Notes: generated from the letters alone by a model not told the origin. Shown: positions 43,581 to 53,090, counted from the first letter of the stretch. The stretch: 64,000 nucleotides of DNA from Vibrio fluvialis (GCF_900460245.1 NZ_UHIP01000001.1:1550001-1614000); one strand, 5' to 3'. Numbers and translations: made by a program.

Positions 43581-45496
43581 TGGAACACAACACCACTCAA
43601 GCAACTTCTGAAACCACAGCGAAATACAGCGTAGGTATCGACTTGGGTACCACGCACTGCGTGTTGTCGTATGTCGATACACAAACCGAAGACGCACGTG
43701 TTGAAGTGATGGCGATTCCTCAAATGACGGCGCCGGGCACGGTCGAAGATCGCATGCAACTGGGCTCTTTCTTGTATCAGCCGCACGAACATGAAATGTC
43801 TACCAGTTCTCGTCGTCTGCCTTGGACTGACGAACCCAAAGCGCTGGTGGGTGCGATTGCACGTAATCTGGGTTCTAAAACGCCGATTCGTCTGATTGCC
43901 AGCGCAAAATCATGGCTGTGCCATGCTGGCGTGAACCGCCGCGACGCATTCCTGCCACAAGGCAGCCCGGAAGATGTTGAGAAAGTCTCTCCCCTGCGCG
44001 CGACCGAATTGTATCTGGAACATTTAAAAGATGCGTGGAATCACGCACACCCGCAGCATCCGCTGGCCGAACAAGAAGTCACCATCACGGTTCCGGCTTC
44101 ATTTGACCCGGCTGCGCGCGATCTGACGGCAGAAGCGGCACGTAATGTGGGCTTTGTTCACCTGACGCTGCTGGAAGAACCTCAAGCGGCACTTTACAGC
44201 TGGATCGATAACAGCAACGACGAATGGCGCAACGAAGTCAATGTCGGTGATATTGTATTGGTGGTCGATATCGGCGGTGGTACCACTGACTTGTCTCTGG
44301 TGGAAGTCACCGAAGACGACGGCAACCTGACGCTCAATCGCATTGCCGTGGGCGAGCACATTCTGCTGGGCGGCGACAACATGGATTTGGCGCTGGCGTA
44401 CCGTTTGAAGATGAAACTGGCACAGGAAGGCAAAGAGCTGCAACCTTGGCAAGTTCAAGCCATGACTCACGCTTGCCGTGACGCCAAAGAAGCGCTGCTG
44501 AGCGATTCGGAACTGCAATCGGTGCCGATCGTGGTGCCAAGTCGTGGCTCTAAACTGCTGGGCGCAACGCTGAAAACGGAACTGACCAAGCAGGAAGTTC
44601 AGCAAACACTGGTAGACGGTTTCTTCCCACAAGTGACCATCTCTGAGCATCCGGTCCAAAAACCGCGTGGTGCCCTGACTCAAATGGGTCTGCCTTATGC
44701 ACAAGATGCGGGTATTACCCGTCACATTGCCGCGTTTTTGGCCAAACAAGCCAATGCACAAGGCCAAGCGGAAGCCGCACCATTTAATATGGCTGGCATT
44801 CCGGGTATGCCAGCACCAAGCATCGAATTCATCAAGCCTACCGCGATTTTGTTTAACGGTGGCGTACTCAAATCTGACCTGCTGGCGAATCGCCTGTTCA
44901 CCACGATTAACCAATGGCTGACCAACTCAGACAGTCCGGTTGCGAAACGACTGACTGGTCTGGATTTGGATCTGGCAGTGGCCAGCGGTGCGGCTTACTA
45001 CGGATCCGTTCGTCGTGGCCAAGGCGTGCGTATCCGCGGCGGTATCGCGTCGGCTTACTACGTGGGTATCGAAAGCGCAATGCCAGCGATTCCGGGTATG
45101 GCTCCTCCAATGGAAGCCCTGTGTGTGGCACCGTTTGGGATGGAAGAAGGCTCAAGCGTCAATGTCCCAAGTCAGGAGTTTGGCCTGATCATCGGCCAGC
45201 CAGTGCACTTCCAGTTCTTTGGTTCAACAGTTCGTCGTGACGATGTTGCCGGAACACACCTTGATTACTGGGCTCCAGAAGAGCTGGAAGAACTGCCAGA
45301 AATTCAGGTTACGCTACCAGTCTCAGAAGGTCGCCGTGAAGGCGAAGTGGTGCCGGTCACTCTGGCGTCACGTGTTACTGAACTAGGCACGTTGTATCTT
45401 GAAGCGATAGCCTCGGATAACGGTCAGAAATGGCACGTAGAATTTGATGTGCGCGAAGGCAGCAACGAGCAGCTTGCTCAGGAACACCATCACTAA
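43580..45496 (+). CDS. Hsp70-family protein, first of two paralogues
   Basis: 638 residues. The nucleotide-binding domain shows phosphate-1 VGIDLGTTHCVLSY, phosphate-2 VVDIGGGTTDLSL and an adenosine-motif-like ILFNGGVLKSDLL, so ATP binding looks intact. It is longer than the DnaK ATPase domain because of extra segments (for example around NAQGQAEAAPFNMAGIPGMPAP). A short beta region (VHFQFFGSTVRR...ASRVTELGTLYLEAI) replaces a standard substrate domain; the alpha-helical lid and EEVD tail are absent. It shares long stretches with the next gene, such as SAKSWL and DVEKVSP, and both differ clearly from DnaK, HscA and HscC. No J-domain or GrpE gene is near. Confidence 0.9.
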   Translation: MEHNTTQATSETTAKYSVGIDLGTTHCVLSYVDTQTEDARVEVMAIPQMTAPGTVEDRMQLGSFLYQPHEHEMSTSSRRLPWTDEPKALVGAIARNLGSKTPIRLIASAKSWLCHAGVNRRDAFLPQGSPEDVEKVSPLRATELYLEHLKDAWNHAHPQHPLAEQEVTITVPASFDPAARDLTAEAARNVGFVHLTLLEEPQAALYSWIDNSNDEWRNEVNVGDIVLVVDIGGGTTDLSLVEVTEDDGNLTLNRIAVGEHILLGGDNMDLALAYRLKMKLAQEGKELQPWQVQAMTHACRDAKEALLSDSELQSVPIVVPSRGSKLLGATLKTELTKQEVQQTLVDGFFPQVTISEHPVQKPRGALTQMGLPYAQDAGITRHIAAFLAKQANAQGQAEAAPFNMAGIPGMPAPSIEFIKPTAILFNGGVLKSDLLANRLFTTINQWLTNSDSPVAKRLTGLDLDLAVASGAAYYGSVRRGQGVRIRGGIASAYYVGIESAMPAIPGMAPPMEALCVAPFGMEEGSSVNVPSQEFGLIIGQPVHFQFFGSTVRRDDVAGTHLDYWAPEELEELPEIQVTLPVSEGRREGEVVPVTLASRVTELGTLYLEAIASDNGQKWHVEFDVREGSNEQLAQEHHH

Positions 45497-45500
45497 TTAA

Positions 45501-45524
45501 AACGGCACCTTTCGGGGTGCCGTT
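45501..45524 (+). other. Hairpin between the two Hsp70 genes
   Basis: Nine-base stem AACGGCACC/GGTGCCGTT with no U-tract. It may tune the amount of the second Hsp70 relative to the first. Confidence 0.55.
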
Positions 45525-45551
45525 CCTCTATCCGCGAAGTCGAGGTTTATT

Positions 45552-48374
45552 ATGACAACACCGCGCTTTCTGGTCGGGATCGATTTAGGGACGACCAACA
45601 CCGTCGTCGCATTCTGTGAACTTAACGATGATCTCGAAAACGCTCCGGTTGAGCTGTTTCCTATTGACCAACTGATTGGTCCTGGTGAAGTGGTTCGTAA
45701 GCCGCTGCTGCCCTCTTTCCGTTACCATCCTGCGGCGGGACAGATCGCCGACAGCGACCTGACCTTACCGTGGGAACACCAACCAGTCGAAGGCGACCTG
45801 CCACAGGTGATCGTCGGACAGTGGGCGCGTGATTTGGGCGCGAAAGTGGAAGGCCGTCAGGTATCGAGTGCCAAAAGCTGGCTCTCGCACCAAGGCGTCG
45901 ATCGCGAACAACCGATTCTGCCTTGGGCAGGTGCGGCCGACGTAGAGAAAGTCTCGCCAGTCATCGCCAGCGCCAGTTATCTCAATCACATCCGTCAGGC
46001 ATGGAACCACCGCCATCCTGGCAACCGATTGGAAGATCAGGACGTGGTCGTGACGGTACCGGCATCGTTTGACGAAACGGCTCGAAAACTCACACTGGAA
46101 GCGGCACGTCTTGCAGGTTTGAACCGGATTGTGTTACTCGAAGAACCACAGGCAGTCTGCTATGACTGGTACGCCCGCCACAAAGAGAGCGCTTCTGAAC
46201 AACTGGCCAGCTTGCCGTTGATTCTGGTGTGTGATGTCGGCGGCGGGACCACTGACCTGAGCTTGATTGAGGCTAAGTTCGAAAACGATCAACTGGCGCT
46301 GAACCGCATCGGAGTTGGCGAACATTTGATGCTCGGTGGTGATAACCTTGACCTCGCATTGGCTCACTTGGCGGAATCGCGCTTTAATCAGGGCAAAAAA
46401 CTGACCGCTTCCGGCCTGACCAAATTGATCCAGCAAACTCGTCAGGCAAAAGAAAGCCTGCTATCCGGCGAGGCCCCGGAGACGGTGAAGATCACCATGC
46501 TAGGCAGTGGCTCTAAGCTACTGGGCGGCACCAAAAGTATTAGCCTCAGCAAAGAAGAAGTCCACCAAATCGCCTTGGATGGCTTTTTCCCGATTTCCGA
46601 TTTCGGCCAATTGCCCGATAAACGCCGAAGCGCCGTAGTTGAATTTGGCCTGCCTTATGTGGCCGACCCTGCCGTGAGTAAACACGTGGCCGAGTTTTTG
46701 ACTCAGCACCAGCAAGTCTCGCACGCCGCACTGCACTCGGAAGATTCAACCCAGCCTGCGATTCCTGTCGGCATTTTGTTGAACGGCGGTGTATTCAACA
46801 GTGATCTCATCACAGATCGTATGTTGTCTTTGTTAGGGCACTGGCGCGGTGACGCGGTCACTCAACTGGATAACCCACATCCGGACTGGTCGGTGGCGTT
46901 GGGCGCGGTTGCCTTTGGCAAAGCACGCCGTGGGGCTCAGCTCAAAATTGGCGGTGGCGCTGCCCGCTCCTATTTCCTGCATCTGCAGGAGAAAAATCGC
47001 ATAGGCAAAGCACTGTGTCTGCTGGCGAAAGGAACAGAAGAAGGCCAGGAAATTCGCCTCACCAGTCGCCGTTTCTCCCTCACATTGGGTGAGCCGGTTC
47101 GCTTCAATCTGCTCACTTCGACGCACGATTCGCTCGCTGACAATATCGCGGTACAAAATGGTGTGTTGGTTGCCATTGATGCCGATAAGTTTCAGCCGTT
47201 GCCGCCATACATCACCACACTGCAAGGCGATGACACGGTGCAGTTGCACGCCAACCAAAAGCAGCGCGTTGAAGTTCTGCTCGCTTGCCAGTTAACGGAA
47301 GTCGGTACACTGAAAATAGAATGCGTGTCGGTGGAAGAGGAAAACAAACGCTGGTTGATGGAGTTTGAAGTCCGCCACGATGCACCCTCGCAAGGTAGCG
47401 CTGATTCAACTGAAAGCAAAGCCGATCCACGCTTAGAACAGGCGAAAGAGCTGATCATAAAAACCTACAGCGGCAACAAAGCCAGTGCCGAGTCTGGCGC
47501 TGTCAAAACCCTGAGTAAAGATCTCGACAAACTGTTAGGCAAACGTGATGAGTGGGATTTCTTCACGCTGCGTAGCCTGTTTGATTGCTTCGCGCAGGGA
47601 CGTAAACGCCGCCGCCGCTCTGAACAACACGAGAAAAACTGGTTGCGCTTAGCAGGCTATACGCTACGCCCGGGCTTCGGTGATGCCACAGACTCTTGGC
47701 GCATTGAACAGATCTGGAGCCTCTATCAACAAGGGATCCAGTTTCAGAATCATCAAAGCTGGACTGACTGGTGGGTATTCTGGCGCCGTGTGGCGGGAGG
47801 ATTGAACCAAGAACAGCAAGAAGCGATTCTGGCGGACATCGCCAAGTATCTGCATCCGGGCGCGTCACGCAACCCGAAATCCGCGAAAGAGGCCCAAGAC
47901 AAAGGTTACGAAGCCATGGTGCGTTTGGCCGCTTCGCTGGAACATCTGGAAGTGGAAGATAAAATACTGTTGACCAGCTGGTTCATCAGTAAAGCCATTA
48001 ACCACAACCAGTTTGAGCAGGCCCACTGGTGGGCCGTGGGTCGTCTTGCGGCTCGCACACCACTCTACGGTAGCGCGCATAATGTGATTGCTCGTGAACA
48101 AGCTCAACAGTGGCTGCCGAAACTGCTGGCGGAGAACTGGGCGAAGGAACCGATGATCGCTTTTGCCGCAGTGATGATCTGCCGTAAAACCGGTGACCGC
48201 GCGTTGGATATCTCCGACGATTGGCGCGATCAAGTTCTCGACAAACTCAAGCAGAGCAAAGTGCCGGAATCTTGGATTACTCTGGTGGCCGAAGTGTCCG
48301 AGCTGACCGAGAGTGAATCTAAGCGCGTGTTTGGGGACGCACTGCCAAGCGGCCTGACTCTTCTGCCGCACTAA
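45552..48374 (+). CDS. Hsp70-family protein with long helical C-terminal extension
   Basis: 940 residues. The N-terminal two thirds parallels the preceding gene: VGIDLGTTNTVVAF, CDVGGGTTDLSLIEA, VGEHLMLGGDNLDLALAHL and ILLNGGVFNSDL, then a beta region (EPVRFNLLTST, CQLTEVGTLKIECV). From about residue 620 a charged linker leads to a 300-residue helical region rich in Trp and Arg (KRDEWDFFTLRSLFDCFAQGRKRRRR; SWTDWWVFWRRVAGGLNQEQQ), which I take to be the DnaK-related domain known as DUF3731. No function is known for that extension. The start has AGGTTT before ATG, 55 bases after the first Hsp70 gene. Confidence 0.9.
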   Translation: MTTPRFLVGIDLGTTNTVVAFCELNDDLENAPVELFPIDQLIGPGEVVRKPLLPSFRYHPAAGQIADSDLTLPWEHQPVEGDLPQVIVGQWARDLGAKVEGRQVSSAKSWLSHQGVDREQPILPWAGAADVEKVSPVIASASYLNHIRQAWNHRHPGNRLEDQDVVVTVPASFDETARKLTLEAARLAGLNRIVLLEEPQAVCYDWYARHKESASEQLASLPLILVCDVGGGTTDLSLIEAKFENDQLALNRIGVGEHLMLGGDNLDLALAHLAESRFNQGKKLTASGLTKLIQQTRQAKESLLSGEAPETVKITMLGSGSKLLGGTKSISLSKEEVHQIALDGFFPISDFGQLPDKRRSAVVEFGLPYVADPAVSKHVAEFLTQHQQVSHAALHSEDSTQPAIPVGILLNGGVFNSDLITDRMLSLLGHWRGDAVTQLDNPHPDWSVALGAVAFGKARRGAQLKIGGGAARSYFLHLQEKNRIGKALCLLAKGTEEGQEIRLTSRRFSLTLGEPVRFNLLTSTHDSLADNIAVQNGVLVAIDADKFQPLPPYITTLQGDDTVQLHANQKQRVEVLLACQLTEVGTLKIECVSVEEENKRWLMEFEVRHDAPSQGSADSTESKADPRLEQAKELIIKTYSGNKASAESGAVKTLSKDLDKLLGKRDEWDFFTLRSLFDCFAQGRKRRRRSEQHEKNWLRLAGYTLRPGFGDATDSWRIEQIWSLYQQGIQFQNHQSWTDWWVFWRRVAGGLNQEQQEAILADIAKYLHPGASRNPKSAKEAQDKGYEAMVRLAASLEHLEVEDKILLTSWFISKAINHNQFEQAHWWAVGRLAARTPLYGSAHNVIAREQAQQWLPKLLAENWAKEPMIAFAAVMICRKTGDRALDISDDWRDQVLDKLKQSKVPESWITLVAEVSELTESESKRVFGDALPSGLTLLPH

Positions 48375-48380
48375 ACGCGA

Positions 48381-48412
48381 AAGAGCCAGCGATGCTGGCT
48401 CTTATTCTTTCT
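48381..48412. terminator. Terminator between the Hsp70 operon and the convergent cyclase gene
   Basis: Stem AAGAGCCAGC/GCTGGCTCTT followed by ATTCTTTC; U-tract moderate. Confidence 0.7.
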
Positions 48413-48445
48413 GCTGTCGACACGATATGCCACGAGCTGAGTCAT

Positions 48446-49588
48446 TCACACCAACGAAACCAGGCGATTCCGCCCTTTGCCTTTCGCATCATACAAGGCA
48501 ACGTCTGCCTGCTTGAGCGCCTGCTGAAGATGTTGGTCAGATTGTACTGACGCCATACCGATACTGACCGTCAGGTCGACATGTTGCCCACTGATCTCCA
48601 TAGCGTGATTCGCCACTTCGTGATTAAAGCGCTCCAACTTAAAGCGCGTCTCTTCAACACTTCCGGCCAGCAGAACGACAAACTCTTCACCACCATAACG
48701 GGCAACGAGATCACGTCTGAAATGACGAAACATCAACTGTGCTATCGCCGTCAATGCGCGATCCCCTACGTCATGACCAAAGGTGTCATTCACCTGCTTA
48801 AAATGGTCAACGTCGATGATCGCAACCGTGTAGGCTTCTTTAGCATTGTTGAGCCGGTTCGCGGCCTGCTCCATAAAATGGCGGCGGTTGAAAATGCCGG
48901 TTAGTTCGTCATGTATCGAACGGTGGTAATGCCATTCAATTTCATCGTAAAAGAACAACGACAACATCGCACCCAGGCTCACAACCGTCAGCAAGTTTTG
49001 CCCCACGACCACCCCACTGAGGAAATAAACCGCTGATTGGAACTGGTGGAACAAAAACATCGGTAAGAAAACACAAACGCTGGACAGTAATAAACTGGTG
49101 GTCAGCAGCTTTTCACCACTGCTGGACTTTTTCATATGGCGGAATGCATACCAGGCACTGGTCAGATGCACCGCAGAATAGCTGACTGCCGCCAGATTAA
49201 TCCGCCAATCAAAGTGCTCTGGGTACTGACGTAATAACCAAAGCTGAATGCAGGTGTAAGCAATAGTATGCGTAGCGGCGAAAGCCATTAATTTATTGGT
49301 GATGGGACGTCGAAACCAACTGATGACGCCAAACAGCAGCATATAAGTGACGGTTTGATAAAGGAAATTATTGCTCAATACCACAATTTCGATCGGTACC
49401 CAGCCTCGCATGGTGGTAGTCACAAATGCCAATGAAAACAACAAGAAATAAGCGGCAAACCAACCAGCTGCAGAAACCTTGTGGTGAGTCAGTTTACCTC
49501 TCAATAGCCAGAGGAAAATACAGGCAACCAAACTACAAATAATGTTGTTGAGTATGGTTGCAAACTTTAGAACATCAATATCCAGCAA
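48446..49588 (-). CDS. Diguanylate cyclase with multi-helix membrane sensor
   Basis: 380 residues. The first 205 residues contain about seven hydrophobic helices (for example NNIICSLVACIFLWLL, WFAAYFLLFSLAFVTTTM, TVTYMLLFGVISWF) with only short loops, a membrane-embedded sensor of unknown ligand. A GGDEF domain follows at about 210-380, with DVDHFKQVNDTFGHDVGD and an intact YGGEEF active site. The I-site position reads FRRD, so no RxxD is present. It converges on the Hsp70 operon. Confidence 0.92.
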   Translation of the reverse strand: MLDIDVLKFATILNNIICSLVACIFLWLLRGKLTHHKVSAAGWFAAYFLLFSLAFVTTTMRGWVPIEIVVLSNNFLYQTVTYMLLFGVISWFRRPITNKLMAFAATHTIAYTCIQLWLLRQYPEHFDWRINLAAVSYSAVHLTSAWYAFRHMKKSSSGEKLLTTSLLLSSVCVFLPMFLFHQFQSAVYFLSGVVVGQNLLTVVSLGAMLSLFFYDEIEWHYHRSIHDELTGIFNRRHFMEQAANRLNNAKEAYTVAIIDVDHFKQVNDTFGHDVGDRALTAIAQLMFRHFRRDLVARYGGEEFVVLLAGSVEETRFKLERFNHEVANHAMEISGQHVDLTVSIGMASVQSDQHLQQALKQADVALYDAKGKGRNRLVSLV

Positions 49589-50001
49589 GGTCTTTAAATT
49601 CCACTCATGACGGGATGTGCACTCCCGTTTATCTGTTTTGTTACATTTTATTGGTTGTTATACCGCATCCATCTGCGAGTTGACAACTAAGTTCCACCCT
49701 ACTCAGGGCTTGCTCAAAGTGCGTAACTTTTACTTATCAACACGTTAATCATTAGGATTAAAAATCATCCAATTCTGACTCGCATTGAACCATAAAGGAA
49801 GTGTAGAATACGCGCCCTCGCTCAATTATTAATAACAATGATGACAGCAACATCAACAGAGCGAAAGTATATAAATAACGACTGCAACGTCTGTGCTGGG
49901 AAAAATAAACAACGGCTTTGTCTTAGCTCAAAATACTTGGGCTAAAAACGTTTTAATTTTTTAACTAGATTTTAGATTCACGTGTTGGGTTATTGCAGTC
50001 A
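49589..50001. other. Intergenic gap between two signalling genes, no gene seen
   Basis: About 410 bases, A+T-rich, holding the divergent promoter regions. Near the left end is a small hairpin ACGGGA/TCCCGT in the cyclase leader (49608-49627). A weak stem TTAGC/GCTAA with neighbouring U-rich sequence lies at 49923-49962. I see no coding frame, RNA gene or riboswitch. Confidence 0.5.
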
Positions 50002-50550
50002 ATGAATCAAGACAAATTCATGCACATCTATCGTTTGCCGGGTTCCATTCAGATTCGTATTGCCAAATGGCAGGCGACATTTCGAGGAACGTCGGATCTC
50101 GTTCTGCACAACGCGCTATTAGTGCGTAATAAACAGTATCAGACGCCCGACTTTTTGCCTCGTGGATGGTGTTTAACGCCCTTCTCGGAAGATGAGATTT
50201 CGATTACCCATCATGGAAGTTATATTCAGACCACTATATTGACCATGCTGGATCGTAAAGTGGCGTATAAACGTGTCTATCTTTCGCGCTTAGCGCAGGA
50301 AAAAGCAGAACCTGCCCTACACGCATTCAAAGTAGAATGGATGCGCAAGTACAATCGTGTTGTAAAGAAATACAATCAGATCAAAAAGAAAGAGTTTCTG
50401 CGTCTGGCTCGCGAAGAAGAAGAAACGCTCTACCCGTCTATTCCTAAGGGCGAATTTGATAAGGTGCTGTGGAATCGCTTAGTTGTGACAGAGCTGGGGC
50501 CTGAGAAAAAGTTCAACAACCCTTATTTCGTCAGCAAAGCGGACTTTTAA
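50002..50550 (+). CDS. Uncharacterised basic protein
   Basis: 182 residues from the ATG at 50002; a TTG at 49993 would add three residues, and neither start has a strong ribosome binding site. The protein is rich in Arg, Lys and aromatic residues, with no signal or membrane helix. The middle (AFKVEWMRKYNRVVKKYNQIKKKEFLRLAREEEETL) is a long charged helix. No family recognised. It ends one base before the stop of the convergent cyclase gene. Confidence 0.7.
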   Translation: MNQDKFMHIYRLPGSIQIRIAKWQATFRGTSDLVLHNALLVRNKQYQTPDFLPRGWCLTPFSEDEISITHHGSYIQTTILTMLDRKVAYKRVYLSRLAQEKAEPALHAFKVEWMRKYNRVVKKYNQIKKKEFLRLAREEEETLYPSIPKGEFDKVLWNRLVVTELGPEKKFNNPYFVSKADF

Positions 50551-51888
50551 CTAGCCCAGCAGCGAGCTGTCGTTATTGCAGCTCGCCGGAAGAAGTGGAC
50601 AAAAAAAACGATTGCCCCCCTCGAGCTTGGCCTTGTACATCGCTTCGTCAGCCAAGCTCAATAACGTCGCCATATCCTGGCTCTGGTCAGGATAGAGGCT
50701 GATACCGATACTCACGCCAACCGCTATCGGTTCTCCACTAATGGATATTGGCTGACTCAATCGCTCGATGAGCCGATCGGCTTTTGCGCCGATACCTTCA
50801 AAATCCTTAATCAGATTAAGACAGACGACGAATTCATCACCGCCAAGGCGACCACAAAAATCGGATTCACGAATATTCTGCTCCAACCGAGCAGCAAAGT
50901 TCATTAACACTTCATCCCCGGCATCGTGGCCTTTGGTATCGTTGATCTCTTTGAATTTATCCAAGTCGATAAACAGTACCGCCAGTTTCACCTCTGTACG
51001 GTTGGCGTGAACAATCGCATCATGCAGATGTTCTTTAAAAGCACGTCGATTCAACATTCCCGTTAATGGATCTTTCTCTGACAAGAAGCGCAATTGTTCT
51101 TTTTGCTGCTCAAGCTTCGCTGTTTGTCGTGAGACTTCCTGTTGCAGCTGTTCTCTCGTCACGATGGAACTTTGCAATGACTCTTTCATCTGATTGAAAA
51201 ATTGAGCCAATGCGACGAACTCAGAATCTTGCTGATGGAGGGACAAGCGGCTATTGAGGTCGCCTTGCGCCAACTCGGCAATTCCTTGTTTCATGGTTGC
51301 GAACCCTGAGCGCACCCGTTTCAGGATCATAAACGCAATAGCCGCCACAATAATCGAGAAAAACAGCAGATGCAGAGCGCTGGTCATCAGGGACAAACGC
51401 TGACTCTCAGCACTTTTTTCCAACACCATTTTCTGCAGGTACAGCAGCTCTTCCGTCATATTTTGCACCAACATGTTGTAGCGTGAGTGCAGCAACTCGT
51501 TGGCTCCGACAAAGTCGCTGGACACCTTGCGGTGATCGTTCAACCCCAGCATACGTTCTTGCCGCAGCAACGCGGCCAGGCTACCGTTCATTCTGGCAAG
51601 GTTCTGAATAATGGGTTTAAATTCTGGTTTACTGGACAGTTTGGCCGACAAGTTTTGCTGCGCGATATAAACCTGCTCTAGACTATTTGCGTCATCATAC
51701 TGGAGGAAAATCCAAAGCTGGCTGCGCAACATGTCTACACTACGCTGAATCTGCATGATCTGCGTTAATTCACGTTGGGTACTTTTCTGCTCCTGAGACA
51801 AGTTCCACAACGAATAGGCAATCAAAATCACCAACATTGAAGTGGCGACAAACAGTAATGTGAGCTTACGAGAAACAGAGTGAATCAC
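50551..51888 (-). CDS. Diguanylate cyclase with HAMP domain, coupled to a binding protein
   Basis: 445 residues from a GTG that overlaps the TGA of the upstream binding-protein gene (GTGA). Membrane helices at about 8-28 and 170-192 enclose a helical periplasmic region of about 140 residues, then a HAMP linker (about 193-245), a short coiled coil and a GGDEF domain with FIDLDKFKEINDTKGHDAGD and an intact LGGDEF. The I-site RESD is present, so product inhibition is likely. The periplasmic region would be a natural docking place for the neighbouring binding protein, as in the NspS-MbaA pair of V. cholerae. Confidence 0.9.
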   Translation of the reverse strand: MIHSVSRKLTLLFVATSMLVILIAYSLWNLSQEQKSTQRELTQIMQIQRSVDMLRSQLWIFLQYDDANSLEQVYIAQQNLSAKLSSKPEFKPIIQNLARMNGSLAALLRQERMLGLNDHRKVSSDFVGANELLHSRYNMLVQNMTEELLYLQKMVLEKSAESQRLSLMTSALHLLFFSIIVAAIAFMILKRVRSGFATMKQGIAELAQGDLNSRLSLHQQDSEFVALAQFFNQMKESLQSSIVTREQLQQEVSRQTAKLEQQKEQLRFLSEKDPLTGMLNRRAFKEHLHDAIVHANRTEVKLAVLFIDLDKFKEINDTKGHDAGDEVLMNFAARLEQNIRESDFCGRLGGDEFVVCLNLIKDFEGIGAKADRLIERLSQPISISGEPIAVGVSIGISLYPDQSQDMATLLSLADEAMYKAKLEGGNRFFCPLLPASCNNDSSLLG

Positions 51889-52904
51889 TTGAATGAGACC
51901 TCCGTTTGCAATACCTGCTCCAGAGGCTCTGAGGCAAAGTAGCGCCGATAGTCAGGCAATTCACCTTTTACTAGTTTATTTTCGAGCGCCCAACGTGCCT
52001 GAAGCTGAATATTGGACAGCAACGCATTACCCAGAGACAGCCTGAACACATAATCCTGCCACGACCATTCCAACTGGTGTTCACGAATATTCAGAGAAGT
52101 GGCGACCCAATGGCGGGCTTGTTCCGGATTCGCATTCATCCACGCAATGGCTTGCTTGAGCGCTTCCAGAACTCTTATAGACTCCCCTTCATTCGAATCA
52201 ATACGCTCTTTCATTGCCATCAGGTTAAACGACAAATTGTAGATGCCATGAATGCCGAGATTTTTGACTTTTGACGCAGAGGTCATCTCTGTGCGGTATC
52301 CCCAAGGTTCCCAAACAGAGATAGCATCGACACTAAAGCCATACAGGGCTTGATTAAGCTGATCAGGACTAAGGTACACTTTCTCCAGATTCAGATTTTT
52401 CAGGTTATGCGCCAGCAAAACGGAATCGAGATAGAACTCGCTTGAACTCGCTTTGACCACACCGACCCGCTTGCCACCCAAGTCTTCAATGCTTTTGATA
52501 TTGCGATTATCCAAAGTCAGTAATTTCAGATCGTTGTCTGAACTGACAAAACTGGCCAACAGAACGAAATCATGCCGTTCAAAGCTCTTGAACATCACAA
52601 CAGATTCAGACGCGGTAGCGAAGTCCACTGAACCATTAAATAATGAATCAGCGCACGCGACACCACCGCTGCAAGGCACCAGTGTCACATCGAGTCCCTG
52701 TTGCTGGAAGAATTTAAGTTTTGATGCAATAAAGAACGGAGACGAAAGCGGAGTTTGTGATACGGCAATGCGAATCGGTTTGGCTCCGATGACAGGCTGG
52801 GCTTCGTTTCCGCGCCAGATAAAAAGCGCAGACGCCAAAACAGCGAGCATCAATACTGCGCCCACCACTGCCAATCGAGTAAAGCCTCTCTGTTGGCTTC
52901 CCAT
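51885..52904 (-). CDS. Periplasmic substrate-binding protein, NMT1/SsuA type
   Basis: 339 residues from the ATG at 52904 with AGGG upstream (an in-frame GTG at 52910 is possible). An N-terminal hydrophobic segment (LAVVGAVLMLAVLASALFIW) serves as signal or anchor. The body is a type II periplasmic binding protein: IRIAVSQTPLSSPFFIASKLKFFQQQGLDVTLVP, ADSLFNGSVDFATASESVV, LGGKRVGVVKASSSEFYLD and AISVWEPWGYRTE. Relatives bind sulfonates, nitrate or thiamine precursors. No permease or ATPase is adjacent; instead the gene is coupled to a diguanylate cyclase, so a sensing role is more likely than transport. Confidence 0.88.
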   Translation of the reverse strand: MGSQQRGFTRLAVVGAVLMLAVLASALFIWRGNEAQPVIGAKPIRIAVSQTPLSSPFFIASKLKFFQQQGLDVTLVPCSGGVACADSLFNGSVDFATASESVVMFKSFERHDFVLLASFVSSDNDLKLLTLDNRNIKSIEDLGGKRVGVVKASSSEFYLDSVLLAHNLKNLNLEKVYLSPDQLNQALYGFSVDAISVWEPWGYRTEMTSASKVKNLGIHGIYNLSFNLMAMKERIDSNEGESIRVLEALKQAIAWMNANPEQARHWVATSLNIREHQLEWSWQDYVFRLSLGNALLSNIQLQARWALENKLVKGELPDYRRYFASEPLEQVLQTEVSFK

Positions 52905-53059
52905 CCACACCCTGCCGTTGTTGTTATCTGTCTAAATAGCAGTTTAGTTGGTTATTTTTGCTCTGGATGCAACAATAAACAACTATTCATCTAAGTGCTT
53001 AAAATCATTGATCTTAAAGCGGTGAAAATTATTCATCTTGTTGAATTAAAAACGAAAAA

Positions 53060-53082
53060 AGCCCCATATACCGAATGGGGCT
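53060..53082 (-). terminator. Terminator of the 74-residue gene
   Basis: AGCCCCAT/ATGGGGCT with an A-run on the plus strand left of it, which is the U-tract for the minus strand. Confidence 0.85.
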
Positions 53083-53090
53083 CCATAATT

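Noticed and set aside
44099..44914. 271-residue frame opposite the first Hsp70 gene
   Set aside because: Antisense shadow of the ATPase domain; rich in Cys, His and Arg as expected from reversed coding sequence.
49589..50001. Cyclic-di-GMP riboswitch between signalling genes
   Set aside because: None of the conserved GEMM aptamer segments can be found in the gap.
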